A stretch of 9,421 nucleotides of DNA from CAYPOY01 sp964412395 (GCA_964412395.1 CAYPOY010000204.1:1-9421), one strand, 5' to 3'; numbered from the stretch's first letter, positions 1-5,582 are shown. The notes: generated from the sequence alone by a model not told the origin. Translations and numbers: made by a program.

Positions 1-1546
1 ACCCACCCCTACCCCCACATGGCCAGTAACTGTCTTCGTCCCCGGGGGACTGCCCGCGCCCGTGGCCAATGCGTTGAACTCTGCCCTGGCCGAGCATCCT
101 GACCTCTTCACCCCGGCCTATTCCGCCGAAGCCGCCGATGTGCAAGTGGTGCTCAATCCTGCGACTGCGCTCAGGACAGGCCACGGCCCTGACGCAACCC
201 CGCTTGCCGAGTGGACCTACGCCGTCGTGGCCCCCTTCCCCACCCTGACCGACGAGGTCGCCTGGGCCAACATCGTCAGCAGTTGGAGCGCCACCTCGAC
301 CGGCCCCTTCGCCGGCCATTCACTGCTGATGACCGTCGACACCGCCGCGACGCTGGCCGCCACAATGGGCGATCCAACCCCCAGCGCGGTCGAGGTCGTC
401 CCGGCGGACCAGATCGTACAACGCGCATGGGACACCCGCCCGGCCTGGGCCATCGTTCCCTTCGACCAACTGGAGCCGCGTTGGAAGGTGCTGCGGGTGG
501 ACGGTGGTTCGGTGCTCGACAAGGGACTGGACGTGGAGACTTACCCGCTGGCCGTGCGCGTTGGCGTGACCGGCCTCGAGCGCGGCGTCGCCAAGCTTCA
601 GGAACAGATGCCCCCACCCATCACCAACCGGGATCCGGACAAGATGACGGTGGTGGTGATGACTGGCGTGACCGCCCTCTCGCGGGCCACCGCTATGAGA
701 ATGGAGCGCCACGGCGTGACTTATCCCGCTCAGGACATCCGCCCCTGGCTGGTCGAGGCCGACATCACCCATATCAGCAACGAGGTCTCCTTTGCCGAGA
801 ACTGCCCGCCGCCGGCCGACTACACCACGATGGTCTTCTGCTCCAGCCCGCGCTACATCGAACTGCTGGAGGACGTGGGCATTGACGTGGTTGAACTGAC
901 CGGCAACCACCTGCTCGACTGGGGATTGGAGGCGATGAAGCTCTCGCTGAGGATGTACGACGAGCAGTCCATTCCCTACTTCGGCGGCGGATGGGACCTG
1001 GCGCAGGCACAAACTCCGCTGACGCTCACCCACGGCGTGCACACCTTCGGCTTCGTAGGCTGTAACCCGGCAGGGCCGGCCTACGACTGGGCAACCGGCG
1101 ACTGTCCCGGCACAGCCCCCTGCGACTATGACCTGCTCTATGCCCAGGTCCGCGGACTGCGCGAGCAGGGTATCATCCCCATAGTCACCCTCCAATACTG
1201 GGAGTTCTACCAGTACGAGCCCACGCCACAGCAGCGGGCCGAGTTCCGCGCGCTGGCCGAGGCGGGCGCGGTAGTCGTCAGCGGCAGCCAGGCCCACCAG
1301 CCGCAGGGATTCGACTTCCACGCCGGGGCCTTCATCCACTACGGCCTGGGCAATCTCTTCTTCGACCAGATGTGGTCGCTGGAGACACGGCAGGAATTCG
1401 TGGACCGACACGTCTTCTACGATGGCCGGCACATCAGTACCGAGGTGCTTACGGCGATATTGGAGGACTACGCCCGCCCCCGCCCGATGACGCCCGAGGA
1501 GCGGGAGACGCTACTGAGGGCAGCGTTCGCGGCGAGCGGGTGGTGA
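1..1546 (+). CDS. CapA-family extracytoplasmic protein, 5'-truncated by window edge
   Basis: The frame is open from the first bases, reading a Pro-Thr linker (PTPTPTW) before the GTG at 62. That GTG is therefore probably internal, and the signal peptide lies upstream of the window. Residues are numbered here from 62. The first ~190 residues look like a periplasmic binding-protein-like lobe (WAIVPFDQLEPRWKVLRVDG), which is inferred. From about residue 195 the CapA/PgsA metallophosphatase-like fold is clear. Its markers are DITHISNE (Asp234, Asn240, Glu241), LTGNHLLDWG (Asn282, His283), GSQAHQPQ (His412) and YGLGNLFFDQ (Asn431). CapA (PgsA) proteins are linked to poly-gamma-glutamate or capsule synthesis and act outside the membrane; the substrate here is unknown. 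The stop is TGA at 1544-1546. No neighbour with a capsule function is visible, so the pathway is uncertain, while the family call is firm. Confidence 0.88.
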   Translation, partial: PTPTPTWPVTVFVPGGLPAPVANALNSALAEHPDLFTPAYSAEAADVQVVLNPATALRTGHGPDATPLAEWTYAVVAPFPTLTDEVAWANIVSSWSATSTGPFAGHSLLMTVDTAATLAATMGDPTPSAVEVVPADQIVQRAWDTRPAWAIVPFDQLEPRWKVLRVDGGSVLDKGLDVETYPLAVRVGVTGLERGVAKLQEQMPPPITNRDPDKMTVVVMTGVTALSRATAMRMERHGVTYPAQDIRPWLVEADITHISNEVSFAENCPPPADYTTMVFCSSPRYIELLEDVGIDVVELTGNHLLDWGLEAMKLSLRMYDEQSIPYFGGGWDLAQAQTPLTLTHGVHTFGFVGCNPAGPAYDWATGDCPGTAPCDYDLLYAQVRGLREQGIIPIVTLQYWEFYQYEPTPQQRAEFRALAEAGAVVVSGSQAHQPQGFDFHAGAFIHYGLGNLFFDQMWSLETRQEFVDRHVFYDGRHISTEVLTAILEDYARPRPMTPEERETLLRAAFAASGW

Positions 1547-1635
1547 ACGGATCAAGGACCCGCCCTGGCCTGAAGAGAGCCGGGGCTGGCGGCAGTGAAA
1601 TGGCTCAGGGCCGAACGGTGCGCCTCCCCGGTGAA

Positions 1636-1664
1636 TTGGCGAACGCTCCCGAATGGAGTATAAT
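1636..1664 (+). promoter_or_regulatory. Candidate sigma-70-type promoter of the STAND-type remnant
   Basis: TTGGCG (1636-1641, four of six to TTGACA) is separated by 17 bases from a perfect TATAAT (1659-1664). A transcript would start near 1671 and carry a leader of about 77 bases, including the palindromic heptamer repeat, before the ATG at 1748. The rest of the gap from 1547 shows no clear gene or terminator. Confidence 0.5.
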
Positions 1665-1702
1665 TCGGATGGACATCGCACGCTGACCCCGCCGCAGGGA
1701 AT

Positions 1703-1737
1703 GTCCCAAGTCCGACGTCGGACATCGGACCTTGGAA
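1703..1737. repeat. Heptamer array A with a 14-bp perfect palindrome
   Basis: Five consecutive 7-base units are in register (GTCCCAA, GTCCGAC, GTCGGAC, ATCGGAC, CTTGGAA). GTCCGACGTCGGAC at 1710-1723 is a perfect palindrome formed where the unit meets its own reverse complement. The array runs directly into the ribosome binding site (GGAAGGAG, 1734-1741) of the next gene, so a hairpin in the leader could affect translation. That effect is inferred. Confidence 0.6.
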
Positions 1738-1747
1738 GGAGCAAGAG

Positions 1748-2077
1748 ATGCCTGCTGAGGATTTCTGGCAGCCCGTTTACAACGCTTTTAACCCATGGGA
1801 ACGACTGTGGGGGGAGAAACCGAACACCTTCTTCGTCGAGCGGGAACACAGCCCCCTGAAAAAGCTGACGCGGCAGTTTCAACCCGGCCGCGCCGTGCAA
1901 AAGACCCTACTCAACCCCGATACCCCTTACCAGGAAGGACTGGATACGATGATCGAGGTAGTCCACCGCCGCCTGTGCACCCTGGGGTACAAACCCGGAT
2001 ACCTACCGCTTTTCCCACCTCACCTTCCAGGAATACCTGGCGGCGCGGGCGGTCGCCGACCGGGAGGACTACATTGA
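1748..2077 (+). CDS. N-terminal fragment of the broken ATPase gene
   Basis: This fragment reads FWQPVYNAFNPWERL, then FFVEREHSPLKKL and AVQKTLL. It recalls the leader that precedes the P-loop in some AAA/STAND ATPases, where a glycine-rich GxxGxGKS would follow KTLL. Here it is followed instead by NPDTPYQEGLDTM, so the P-loop is missing. From about residue 80 (LGYKPGYLPLFPP) the frame is an out-of-frame reading of the NACHT C-terminal region, so the last ~30 residues are probably not native. The resemblance is from memory of the family; only the start signals are directly strong. Confidence 0.4.
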   Translation: MPAEDFWQPVYNAFNPWERLWGEKPNTFFVEREHSPLKKLTRQFQPGRAVQKTLLNPDTPYQEGLDTMIEVVHRRLCTLGYKPGYLPLFPPHLPGIPGGAGGRRPGGLH

Positions 2078-2117
2078 CTACACGCTGGCGCGGCGGCACG
2101 ATCCATGGTGGCGAGAG

Positions 2118-2738
2118 GTGATCCTGCTGGAGGCAGGCCACTTGAGCACGTCCCGCAGCCGCCGGGCGCGAAGGCTGACCACCGACCTGGTGCGGGCTAT
2201 CTGGAAGGCAAAGGAAGAAGACCCGCTCGAGCGGGAGGTGGAGGGGCTCCTGCACCGCAACCTCCTCATGGCCAGTCATTGCCTGGCCGACCTGGGGCCC
2301 CTCGGCGTGGAAGAGATGGTGCGAGACAGGATCGTGGCGGAGTTGGGGGAGACCCTGCGCACCACGCCCTACAGCAAACTGCGGGAGGAGGCAGCGCGAG
2401 TTCTGGCGGGGCTGGGAGGAAGCGGCAGCGCGGCACGAGCGGCGGTGGAACTCACCCGCGCCCTCGCCGATGCCGACAGTTGGCGGGTCCGCCAGGTGGC
2501 GGCCTCCAGCCTGGTCCAACTGGGCCAGGCCAGCCCCGCCGTCCTCCAGGCCCTCAGCGCCGCCCTCGCCGATGCCAACCGGTATGTCCGCCAGGCGGCC
2601 TTGCATGCCCTCCTACCTGCCTTCACCGATCCCGCGTTTGAAGAGCCCGACGAGTACGGCTTCCACCCCGCCTACGATTGCGCCTTCGACGCCCTGCGGG
2701 CCATCGCCGGGCACCAAGCGCCAGGTGCCAGGGATTAG
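2118..2738 (+). CDS. C-terminal NACHT/HEAT-repeat fragment (first possible start at 2118)
   Basis: The frame is open from 1962 and carries a typical NACHT-protein motif, FSHLTFQEYLAARAVADRE (codons from 2010), followed by DPWWREVILLEAGHLS. No ATG, GTG or TTG occurs in this frame before GTG 2118, which lies inside the conserved block and has no properly spaced Shine-Dalgarno. This supports a severed gene over an independent one. Downstream there are helical HEAT/PBS-lyase-like repeats: YSKLREEAARVLAGLG, SWRVRQVAASSLVQLG and NRYVRQAALHALLPAF. The C-terminal residues (APGARD) and the TAG stop are encoded by heptamer array B. Confidence 0.55.
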   Translation: MILLEAGHLSTSRSRRARRLTTDLVRAIWKAKEEDPLEREVEGLLHRNLLMASHCLADLGPLGVEEMVRDRIVAELGETLRTTPYSKLREEAARVLAGLGGSGSAARAAVELTRALADADSWRVRQVAASSLVQLGQASPAVLQALSAALADANRYVRQAALHALLPAFTDPAFEEPDEYGFHPAYDCAFDALRAIAGHQAPGARD

Positions 2739-2755
2739 ATGCCAGATGTTGAGAG
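2714..2755. repeat. Heptamer array B over the stop codon of the HEAT fragment
   Basis: Six units in 7-base register resemble CCAGRTG: CCAAGCG, CCAGGTG, CCAGGGA, TTAGATG, CCAGATG and a weak TTGAGAG. The TAG stop at 2736-2738 sits inside the TTAGATG unit, so the repeat has supplied the end of the reading frame. Confidence 0.55.
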
Positions 2756-2774
2756 GAGGAGCCAGATTCTACCC

Positions 2775-2816
2775 CCTGCTTCTTGCCTCCTGCCCCCTGC
2801 CCGCTGACCACTGACC
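2775..2816. repeat. Heptamer array C, pyrimidine-rich
   Basis: Six 7-base units share TG at positions 3-4, with TG at 2777, 2784, 2791, 2798, 2805 and 2812. Two CCTGCCC units (2789-2802) are identical, and GCTGACC and ACTGACC close the array. It is out of phase with array B. It ends directly at the AGGAGG ribosome binding site (2817-2822) of the next gene. Confidence 0.6.
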
Positions 2817-2829
2817 AGGAGGATTGCTC

Positions 2830-3198
2830 ATGGAAGAGAAAACCCGCCACCCCACCCCCATGGAATTCGGCTCCATGCCACTCGACCCTATCTACGCCTG
2901 GGGTATCGTACTGGAGCCGGTGGAGACACTCATCGAGCGCACCTCCGGCTTCATCGAGCAACTGGCCAGAGAGACCTACGAGCGCGGCGAGGAGCTCAGC
3001 CTTGAGGAACTGGAGCAGCGATTTCTCGCCTTTTTCGACCAGTTAGTGCAGGAGGGCACGCTCACCCGCCTGCCCGACGCCGACCCCGCGATGGGTCGCC
3101 GGATCCTGGGCCCTCGCCGCTGGCTGCGCGCCCAGCGCATCCGCATCAACCGGTTGGCAGACCACTGGCGCGAGCACAAACTGGATACTGGACGCTAG
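2830..3198 (+). CDS. Small protein of unknown function (122 aa)
   Basis: ATG 2830 is chosen because AGGAGG (2817-2822) lies seven bases upstream; a TTG at 2824 would leave almost no spacing. I do not recognise a family. Residues ~15-75 look helical and amphipathic (DPIYAWGIVLEPVETLIERTS, then a Glu-rich stretch with EELSLEELEQRFLAFFDQL). The tail is strongly basic (GRRILGPRRWLRAQRIRINR). No signal peptide, cysteine cluster or catalytic motif is seen. The helical, charged layout is loosely reminiscent of small gas-vesicle accessory proteins such as GvpG, but no diagnostic motif supports this and no other gvp gene is near. The last residues (KLDTGR) and the TAG stop are read from heptamer array D. 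Strong start signals suggest a real gene, which may share the promoter of the upstream remnant. Confidence 0.6.
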   Translation: MEEKTRHPTPMEFGSMPLDPIYAWGIVLEPVETLIERTSGFIEQLARETYERGEELSLEELEQRFLAFFDQLVQEGTLTRLPDADPAMGRRILGPRRWLRAQRIRINRLADHWREHKLDTGR

Positions 3199-3257
3199 AT
3201 GCTGGATACTGGTTGCTTGAAACATCGAGCATCCGGTATCAAGTACCAAGTACCGAA
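3181..3257. repeat. Heptamer array D, two opposed halves between convergent genes
   Basis: About eleven 7-base units are in unbroken register. The left half has the form CTGGATA (3181 and 3202), CTGGACG, CTAGATG and CTGGTTG. The right half is the reverse-complement type: CATCGAG, CATCCGG, TATCAAG and TACCAAG. The switch of strand lies near 3220. The stop of the plus-strand gene (TAG 3196-3198) and the stop of the minus-strand glycosyltransferase (3239-3241) are both inside the array. Confidence 0.7.
3205..3240. terminator. Candidate bidirectional hairpin between convergent genes
   Basis: GATACTGGTTGCT (3205-3217) can pair with AGCATCCGGTATC (3228-3240) over 12 of 13 positions, counting one G-T wobble, with a 10-base loop. 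It lies between the stop codons of two convergent genes. There is no U-run on either side, so factor-independent termination is not proven; the placement alone suggests the role. Confidence 0.3.
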
Positions 3258-3925
3258 CTCCGTTGCCGCCAGGCATGCCACACCATCCCCAGGAAGCGAG
3301 CGGAGTCCTTCACCGGGTGAAAGTAACTCACCTCGCCGATGCCGTAGATCGTACGGATGTCCACCCAGCCGATGTGTATGCCCTCGCAGACTGCCTGAAC
3401 AATGACCTCGACCTCTAACTCGAAGCCGGTGGCAGTCAGGTCGAGCATGTCTAAGAAGCGGCGGCTGTATATGCGATAGCCGCTCTGGTTATCGTAGATG
3501 CGCGTCCTGAGCACCAGCGAGAGCAACCACGAGCCCAAGAGATTGCTGTAATTACGTGGAAAGGGCATCTGGCTAAAGTCGCGCCGCCCGATGATGAGGT
3601 CCCCTACGCCGGCCTGATAGGCAGCCAGGAACCTGGGGATATCGGCCGGATCATGTTGGCCATCGGCGTCGAGTGTGAGGACAGCCTTGTAACTCCGCTC
3701 CAGTGCCCAGGCAAAGCCGGTCATCAGCGCCACACCCTTGCCCTGGTTTCGGGGATGACACACGACGATGGCACCGGCAGCCTCGGCCACAGCGGCCGTG
3801 TCGTCGTGGGAGCCGTCGTCCACTACCAACACCGGCAGGTGAGCCCGTGATGCTTCCACGATCGGACCAATGCGAGTCACCTCGTTCCAGGCGGGGATGA
3901 GGGCCAGAATTGGGATTTCGCTCAT
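3239..3925 (-). CDS. Family 2 glycosyltransferase (dolichyl-phosphate mannosyltransferase-like)
   Basis: The 228-residue GT-A protein carries the usual motifs: PAWNE (11-15), VVDDGSHDDT (34-43), DADGQH (86-91, the metal- and sugar-nucleotide-binding DXD equivalent) and GRRDF (113-117). These are followed by the SNLLGSWLL and DNQSGYRIYSR segments typical of the DPM/DPG-synthase-like subgroup. Such enzymes move a sugar from a nucleotide donor to a polyprenyl phosphate or lipid at the inner face of the membrane. There is no C-terminal membrane domain, so it is the short soluble type. The start at 3925 has an AGGGG stretch upstream; an extension to 3979 would begin inside hairpin array E and is rejected. 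It is a lone gene flanked by heptamer arrays D and E. Its acceptor is unknown. Confidence 0.88.
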   Translation of the reverse strand: MSEIPILALIPAWNEVTRIGPIVEASRAHLPVLVVDDGSHDDTAAVAEAAGAIVVCHPRNQGKGVALMTGFAWALERSYKAVLTLDADGQHDPADIPRFLAAYQAGVGDLIIGRRDFSQMPFPRNYSNLLGSWLLSLVLRTRIYDNQSGYRIYSRRFLDMLDLTATGFELEVEVIVQAVCEGIHIGWVDIRTIYGIGEVSYFHPVKDSARFLGMVWHAWRQRSSVLGT

Positions 3926-3948
3926 TGGTGCACCCCTGCGACAATAGA

Positions 3949-4004
3949 CTGGATACTGGATGCTCGGTAACGCCGGCACCGAGTGTCAAGCATCCAGTAT
4001 CAAG
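3949..4004. repeat. Heptamer array E forming a long hairpin upstream of the glycosyltransferase
   Basis: Eight units are in exact 7-base register. CTGGATA and CTGGATG on the left become CATCCAG and TATCAAG on the right. GATACTGGATGCT (3952-3964) pairs perfectly with AGCATCCAGTATC (3989-4001). Inside it, CTCGGT (3963-3968) pairs with ACCGAG (3978-3983); it shares two bases with the outer arm, so the hairpin has a bulge. It is the same element family as array D. Confidence 0.7.
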
Positions 4005-4013
4005 ATTATACCA
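4005..4013 (-). promoter_or_regulatory. Candidate extended -10 promoter of the glycosyltransferase
   Basis: Read on the minus strand, positions 4013 to 4005 are TGGTATAAT, a perfect extended -10 (TGn-TATAAT). A -35 match at 17 bases (GTGACC) is poor, which is acceptable for the extended -10 class. The start point would fall near 3998, inside hairpin array E, leaving a structured leader before the ATG at 3925. Confidence 0.45.
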
Positions 4014-4056
4014 CCGTCGAACGAAGTGGTCACCCTCAGATTGGACTGCCAGTGAC

Positions 4057-4085
4057 TTGACAAACTCGACCATGTGGTGTATAAT
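4057..4085 (+). promoter_or_regulatory. Perfect consensus sigma-70 promoter of the Rrf2 gene
   Basis: TTGACA (4057-4062) is followed after exactly 17 bases by TATAAT (4080-4085), a full consensus match. A second TATAAT (4094-4099) and the palindrome AATTAATT (4083-4090) overlap the expected start site near 4092. A promoter this strong is usually held down by a repressor, so autoregulation by the Rrf2 protein is plausible. Confidence 0.75.
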
Positions 4086-4130
4086 TAATTCGATATAATT
4101 TATAGACTTTATGGATTAACTAGAGAACCA

Positions 4131-4556
4131 ATGAGACTTTCCAAACGAGGGGAATACGGCCTGCGAGCTCTGCAAGACCTGGCTGCGCACTACGGCGCAG
4201 GGCCGGTATCGAACAGAGACCTGGCCGAGCGGAACGTCATCCCATCCAGGTTCTTGGAGCAGATCCTGCTCACGCTTAAGCATGGCCGCATAGTGCACAG
4301 TCAAAAAGGGCCCCAGGGAGGGTACTACCTGGCCCGCCCGCCACAGCAGATCACTCTGGCAGAGGCCGTGCGCCTGCTGGACGGCCCACTGGCTCCCATC
4401 AGTTGTGTGAGCGAGACGGCCTACGAACCATGTGGATGCCCCGATATGGAGACCTGCGGCTTACGGCGGGTGATGAAAGAGGTACGCGACACCGTGGCAG
4501 GAATAATGGAAAACACCACGCTGGCTGACCTGGTCGCCAAGCAGGACTCTTCCTGA
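4131..4556 (+). CDS. Rrf2-family transcriptional regulator, probable Fe-S sensor
   Basis: The 141-residue protein opens with MRLSKRGEYGLRAL, the hallmark start of Rrf2/IscR-type winged-helix regulators. The DNA-binding region continues through LAERNVIPSRFLEQILLTLK, with the wing motif GPQGGYYLARP (60-70). Cysteines at 92, 101, 103 and 109 occupy the segment where IscR-like members hold a [2Fe-2S] cluster (IscR uses Cys92, 98 and 104), so redox, NO or Fe-S sensing is likely. Members of the family without cysteines, such as CymR, act differently. The spacing here (CX8CXCX5C) is not the exact IscR pattern. The ribosome binding site is weak (TAGAGAA, 4121-4127). The gene precedes the TauE/SafE exporter by 78 AT-rich bases holding a perfect dyad, which suggests that it controls the exporter. 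Confidence 0.88.
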   Translation: MRLSKRGEYGLRALQDLAAHYGAGPVSNRDLAERNVIPSRFLEQILLTLKHGRIVHSQKGPQGGYYLARPPQQITLAEAVRLLDGPLAPISCVSETAYEPCGCPDMETCGLRRVMKEVRDTVAGIMENTTLADLVAKQDSS

Positions 4557-4586
4557 ACGTCTTATATATTTTTTAATCTAAATATT

Positions 4587-4606
4587 ACAATTCCGCTAGG
4601 AATTGT
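4587..4606. promoter_or_regulatory. Perfect dyad, candidate Rrf2 operator ahead of the exporter
   Basis: ACAATTCC (4587-4594) and GGAATTGT (4599-4606) form a perfect 8-base inverted repeat around four bases. It sits in an unusually AT-rich gap (4557-4634), 28 bases before the exporter ATG. Its size and position suit a dimeric regulator. No hairpin-plus-U-run terminator pattern is present. Confidence 0.5.
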
Positions 4607-4634
4607 GTATTAATTTCCTGAAAGGAGAAAAAAC

Positions 4635-5396
4635 ATGTCTATCCAAATCCTCTGGCCCCTTGCTCTTCTCGCACTGGCTTGCGAATACATCGACTCGACG
4701 CTGGGCATGGGGTACGGCACCACCCTCACCCCTATCTTGCTTCTGATGGGATACGACACGACGCAGATCGTACCCTCGGTGCTGCTTTCGGAATTCCTGA
4801 CCGGCGTCCTGGCGGGAATACTCCACCATGAGTGCGGCAACGTCAACTTCAAACCAGGCTCACGCCAGTTGAAGATCGCCCTGGCCCTGGCGGCGTGCAG
4901 TGTCGTTGGCACGTTGGCAGCCGTACTCATCTCCGTGAACGCGCCCAAGTGGGCGATCAAGACGTACATCGGCGTACTTGTGTTGGTCATGGGCATTGGC
5001 ATCCTGCTGACCATAGGCAAAACCTTCGCCTTCTCGTGGAAGAAAGTGATCGGGCTGGGGCTTGTGGCTGCGTTCAACAAGGGAATCAGCGGCGGCGGCT
5101 ACGGCCCACTCGTCACCGGCGGCCAAATACTGGCGGGGGTGGACGGCAAAGGGGCCGTCGGCATCACGTCTCTGGCAGAGGGACTGGTGTGCCTCGTGGG
5201 CGTGCTCGCTTACGCACTGACAGGGAATGGTGCAGTGGATTGGGGGCTGGCCCCCTCACTCATCCTGGGAGCTATACTCTCGGTGCCCCTCGCTGCCCTC
5301 ACAGTCAAAAGAATCCCTATGCAGAAAATGCGTTGGGCGATCGGGGTCAACGTGACCGTGTTGGGCCTCTTCACCCTGGCCAAGCTCGTGCTGTAG
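4635..5396 (+). CDS. TauE/SafE-family (sulfite exporter-like) membrane transporter
   Basis: The 253-residue integral membrane protein has about eight hydrophobic segments and the two-fold family layout. The first half has STLGMGYGTTLTPILLLMG near the N-terminus, and the second half has ISGGGYGPLVTGGQILAG. Both are glycine-rich re-entrant signatures typical of TauE/SafE. Relatives export sulfite, sulfoacetate or other small anions, or take up thiosulfate-type compounds; the substrate cannot be read from sequence. The start is firm, with AGGAG (4623-4627) seven bases before ATG. It lies directly downstream of the Rrf2 regulator in the same direction and is probably its target. A link to sulfur or cysteine homeostasis is inferred from this pairing. 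Confidence 0.87.
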   Translation: MSIQILWPLALLALACEYIDSTLGMGYGTTLTPILLLMGYDTTQIVPSVLLSEFLTGVLAGILHHECGNVNFKPGSRQLKIALALAACSVVGTLAAVLISVNAPKWAIKTYIGVLVLVMGIGILLTIGKTFAFSWKKVIGLGLVAAFNKGISGGGYGPLVTGGQILAGVDGKGAVGITSLAEGLVCLVGVLAYALTGNGAVDWGLAPSLILGAILSVPLAALTVKRIPMQKMRWAIGVNVTVLGLFTLAKLVL

Positions 5397-5443
5397 GCAC
5401 GCGAGGACACGGGTCTCCTGTGGGAAAAATATGCTGCGCGTCC

Positions 5444-5472
5444 TTGCCAACCACACCGCAGGATGGTATAAT
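5444..5472 (+). promoter_or_regulatory. Promoter of tRNA-Ser
   Basis: TTGCCA (5444-5449, five of six to consensus) lies 17 bases before a perfect TATAAT (5467-5472), which is preceded by TGG and so is also an extended -10. Transcription would begin near 5479, about 12 bases before the mature 5' end. Confidence 0.7.
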
Positions 5473-5490
5473 TTGAACCATAGTAGGCAC

Positions 5491-5580
5491 GGAGAGGTAG
5501 CGTAGTCAGGCCGAACGCGCGCGCCTGGAGAGCGCGTGAGCAGAAATGCTCCGCGGGTTCGAATCCCGCCCTCTCCGCCA
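5491..5580 (+). tRNA. trnS: tRNA-Ser (anticodon GGA)
   Basis: The full class II cloverleaf can be drawn. The acceptor stem pairs GGAGAGG (5491-5497) with CCTCTCC (5570-5576), followed by discriminator G and an encoded CCA (5578-5580). The anticodon stem pairs CGCGC (5520-5524) with GCGCG (5532-5536) around the loop CTGGAGA, with GGA at 5527-5529. The long variable arm GAGCA-GAAA-TGCTC (5538-5551) is typical of serine tRNAs. The T arm is GCGGG-TTCGAAT-CCCGC (5553-5569). It decodes UCC and UCU codons. Confidence 0.97.
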
Positions 5581-5582
5581 CC

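Larger units (their letters stand above)
1748..2738 (+). pseudogene. Broken STAND/NACHT-type ATPase with C-terminal HEAT-like repeats
   Basis: A good ribosome binding site (GGAAGGAG, 1734-1741) and ATG start an ORF of 109 codons. Family-like sequence then continues in the +1 frame to a TAG at 2736-2738. The two frames overlap openly only between 1962 and 2077, so the frame change must lie there. No Walker A, Walker B or sensor motif is present in either part, although STAND ATPases of this build are usually many hundreds of residues long. I read this as a gene that lost its NTPase core by internal deletion and also shifted frame. Two separate gene remnants joined by deletion, or an assembly error, would look the same. 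Confidence 0.6.

Noticed and set aside
320..1432. 370-codon open frame on the minus strand opposite the CapA gene
   Set aside because: It lies fully antisense to a well-supported gene, has no ribosome binding site or domain motifs, and has the shadow composition expected in GC-rich DNA.
1962..2010. Programmed +1 frameshift joining the two STAND fragments
   Set aside because: No slippery sequence or stimulator is evident, and the NTPase core is missing anyway, so decay explains the break better.
1911..2606. 231-codon minus-strand frame across the STAND remnant
   Set aside because: It has no recognisable domain. The plus strand carries NACHT-like and HEAT-like sequence over the same span.
3181..3257. 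CRISPR-like array
   Set aside because: The units are 7 bases with no spacers, and the arrays invert. There are no cas genes nearby.
3926..3979. Upstream extension of the glycosyltransferase to a start at 3979
   Set aside because: The added 18 residues are translated from hairpin array E. The start at 3925 lies directly before the family N-terminus and has a ribosome binding site.
5491..5580. tRNA-Ser 3' end as an integration (att) site
   Set aside because: There is no integrase and no second copy of the tRNA 3' end in the window, and the genes downstream look like ordinary chromosome.
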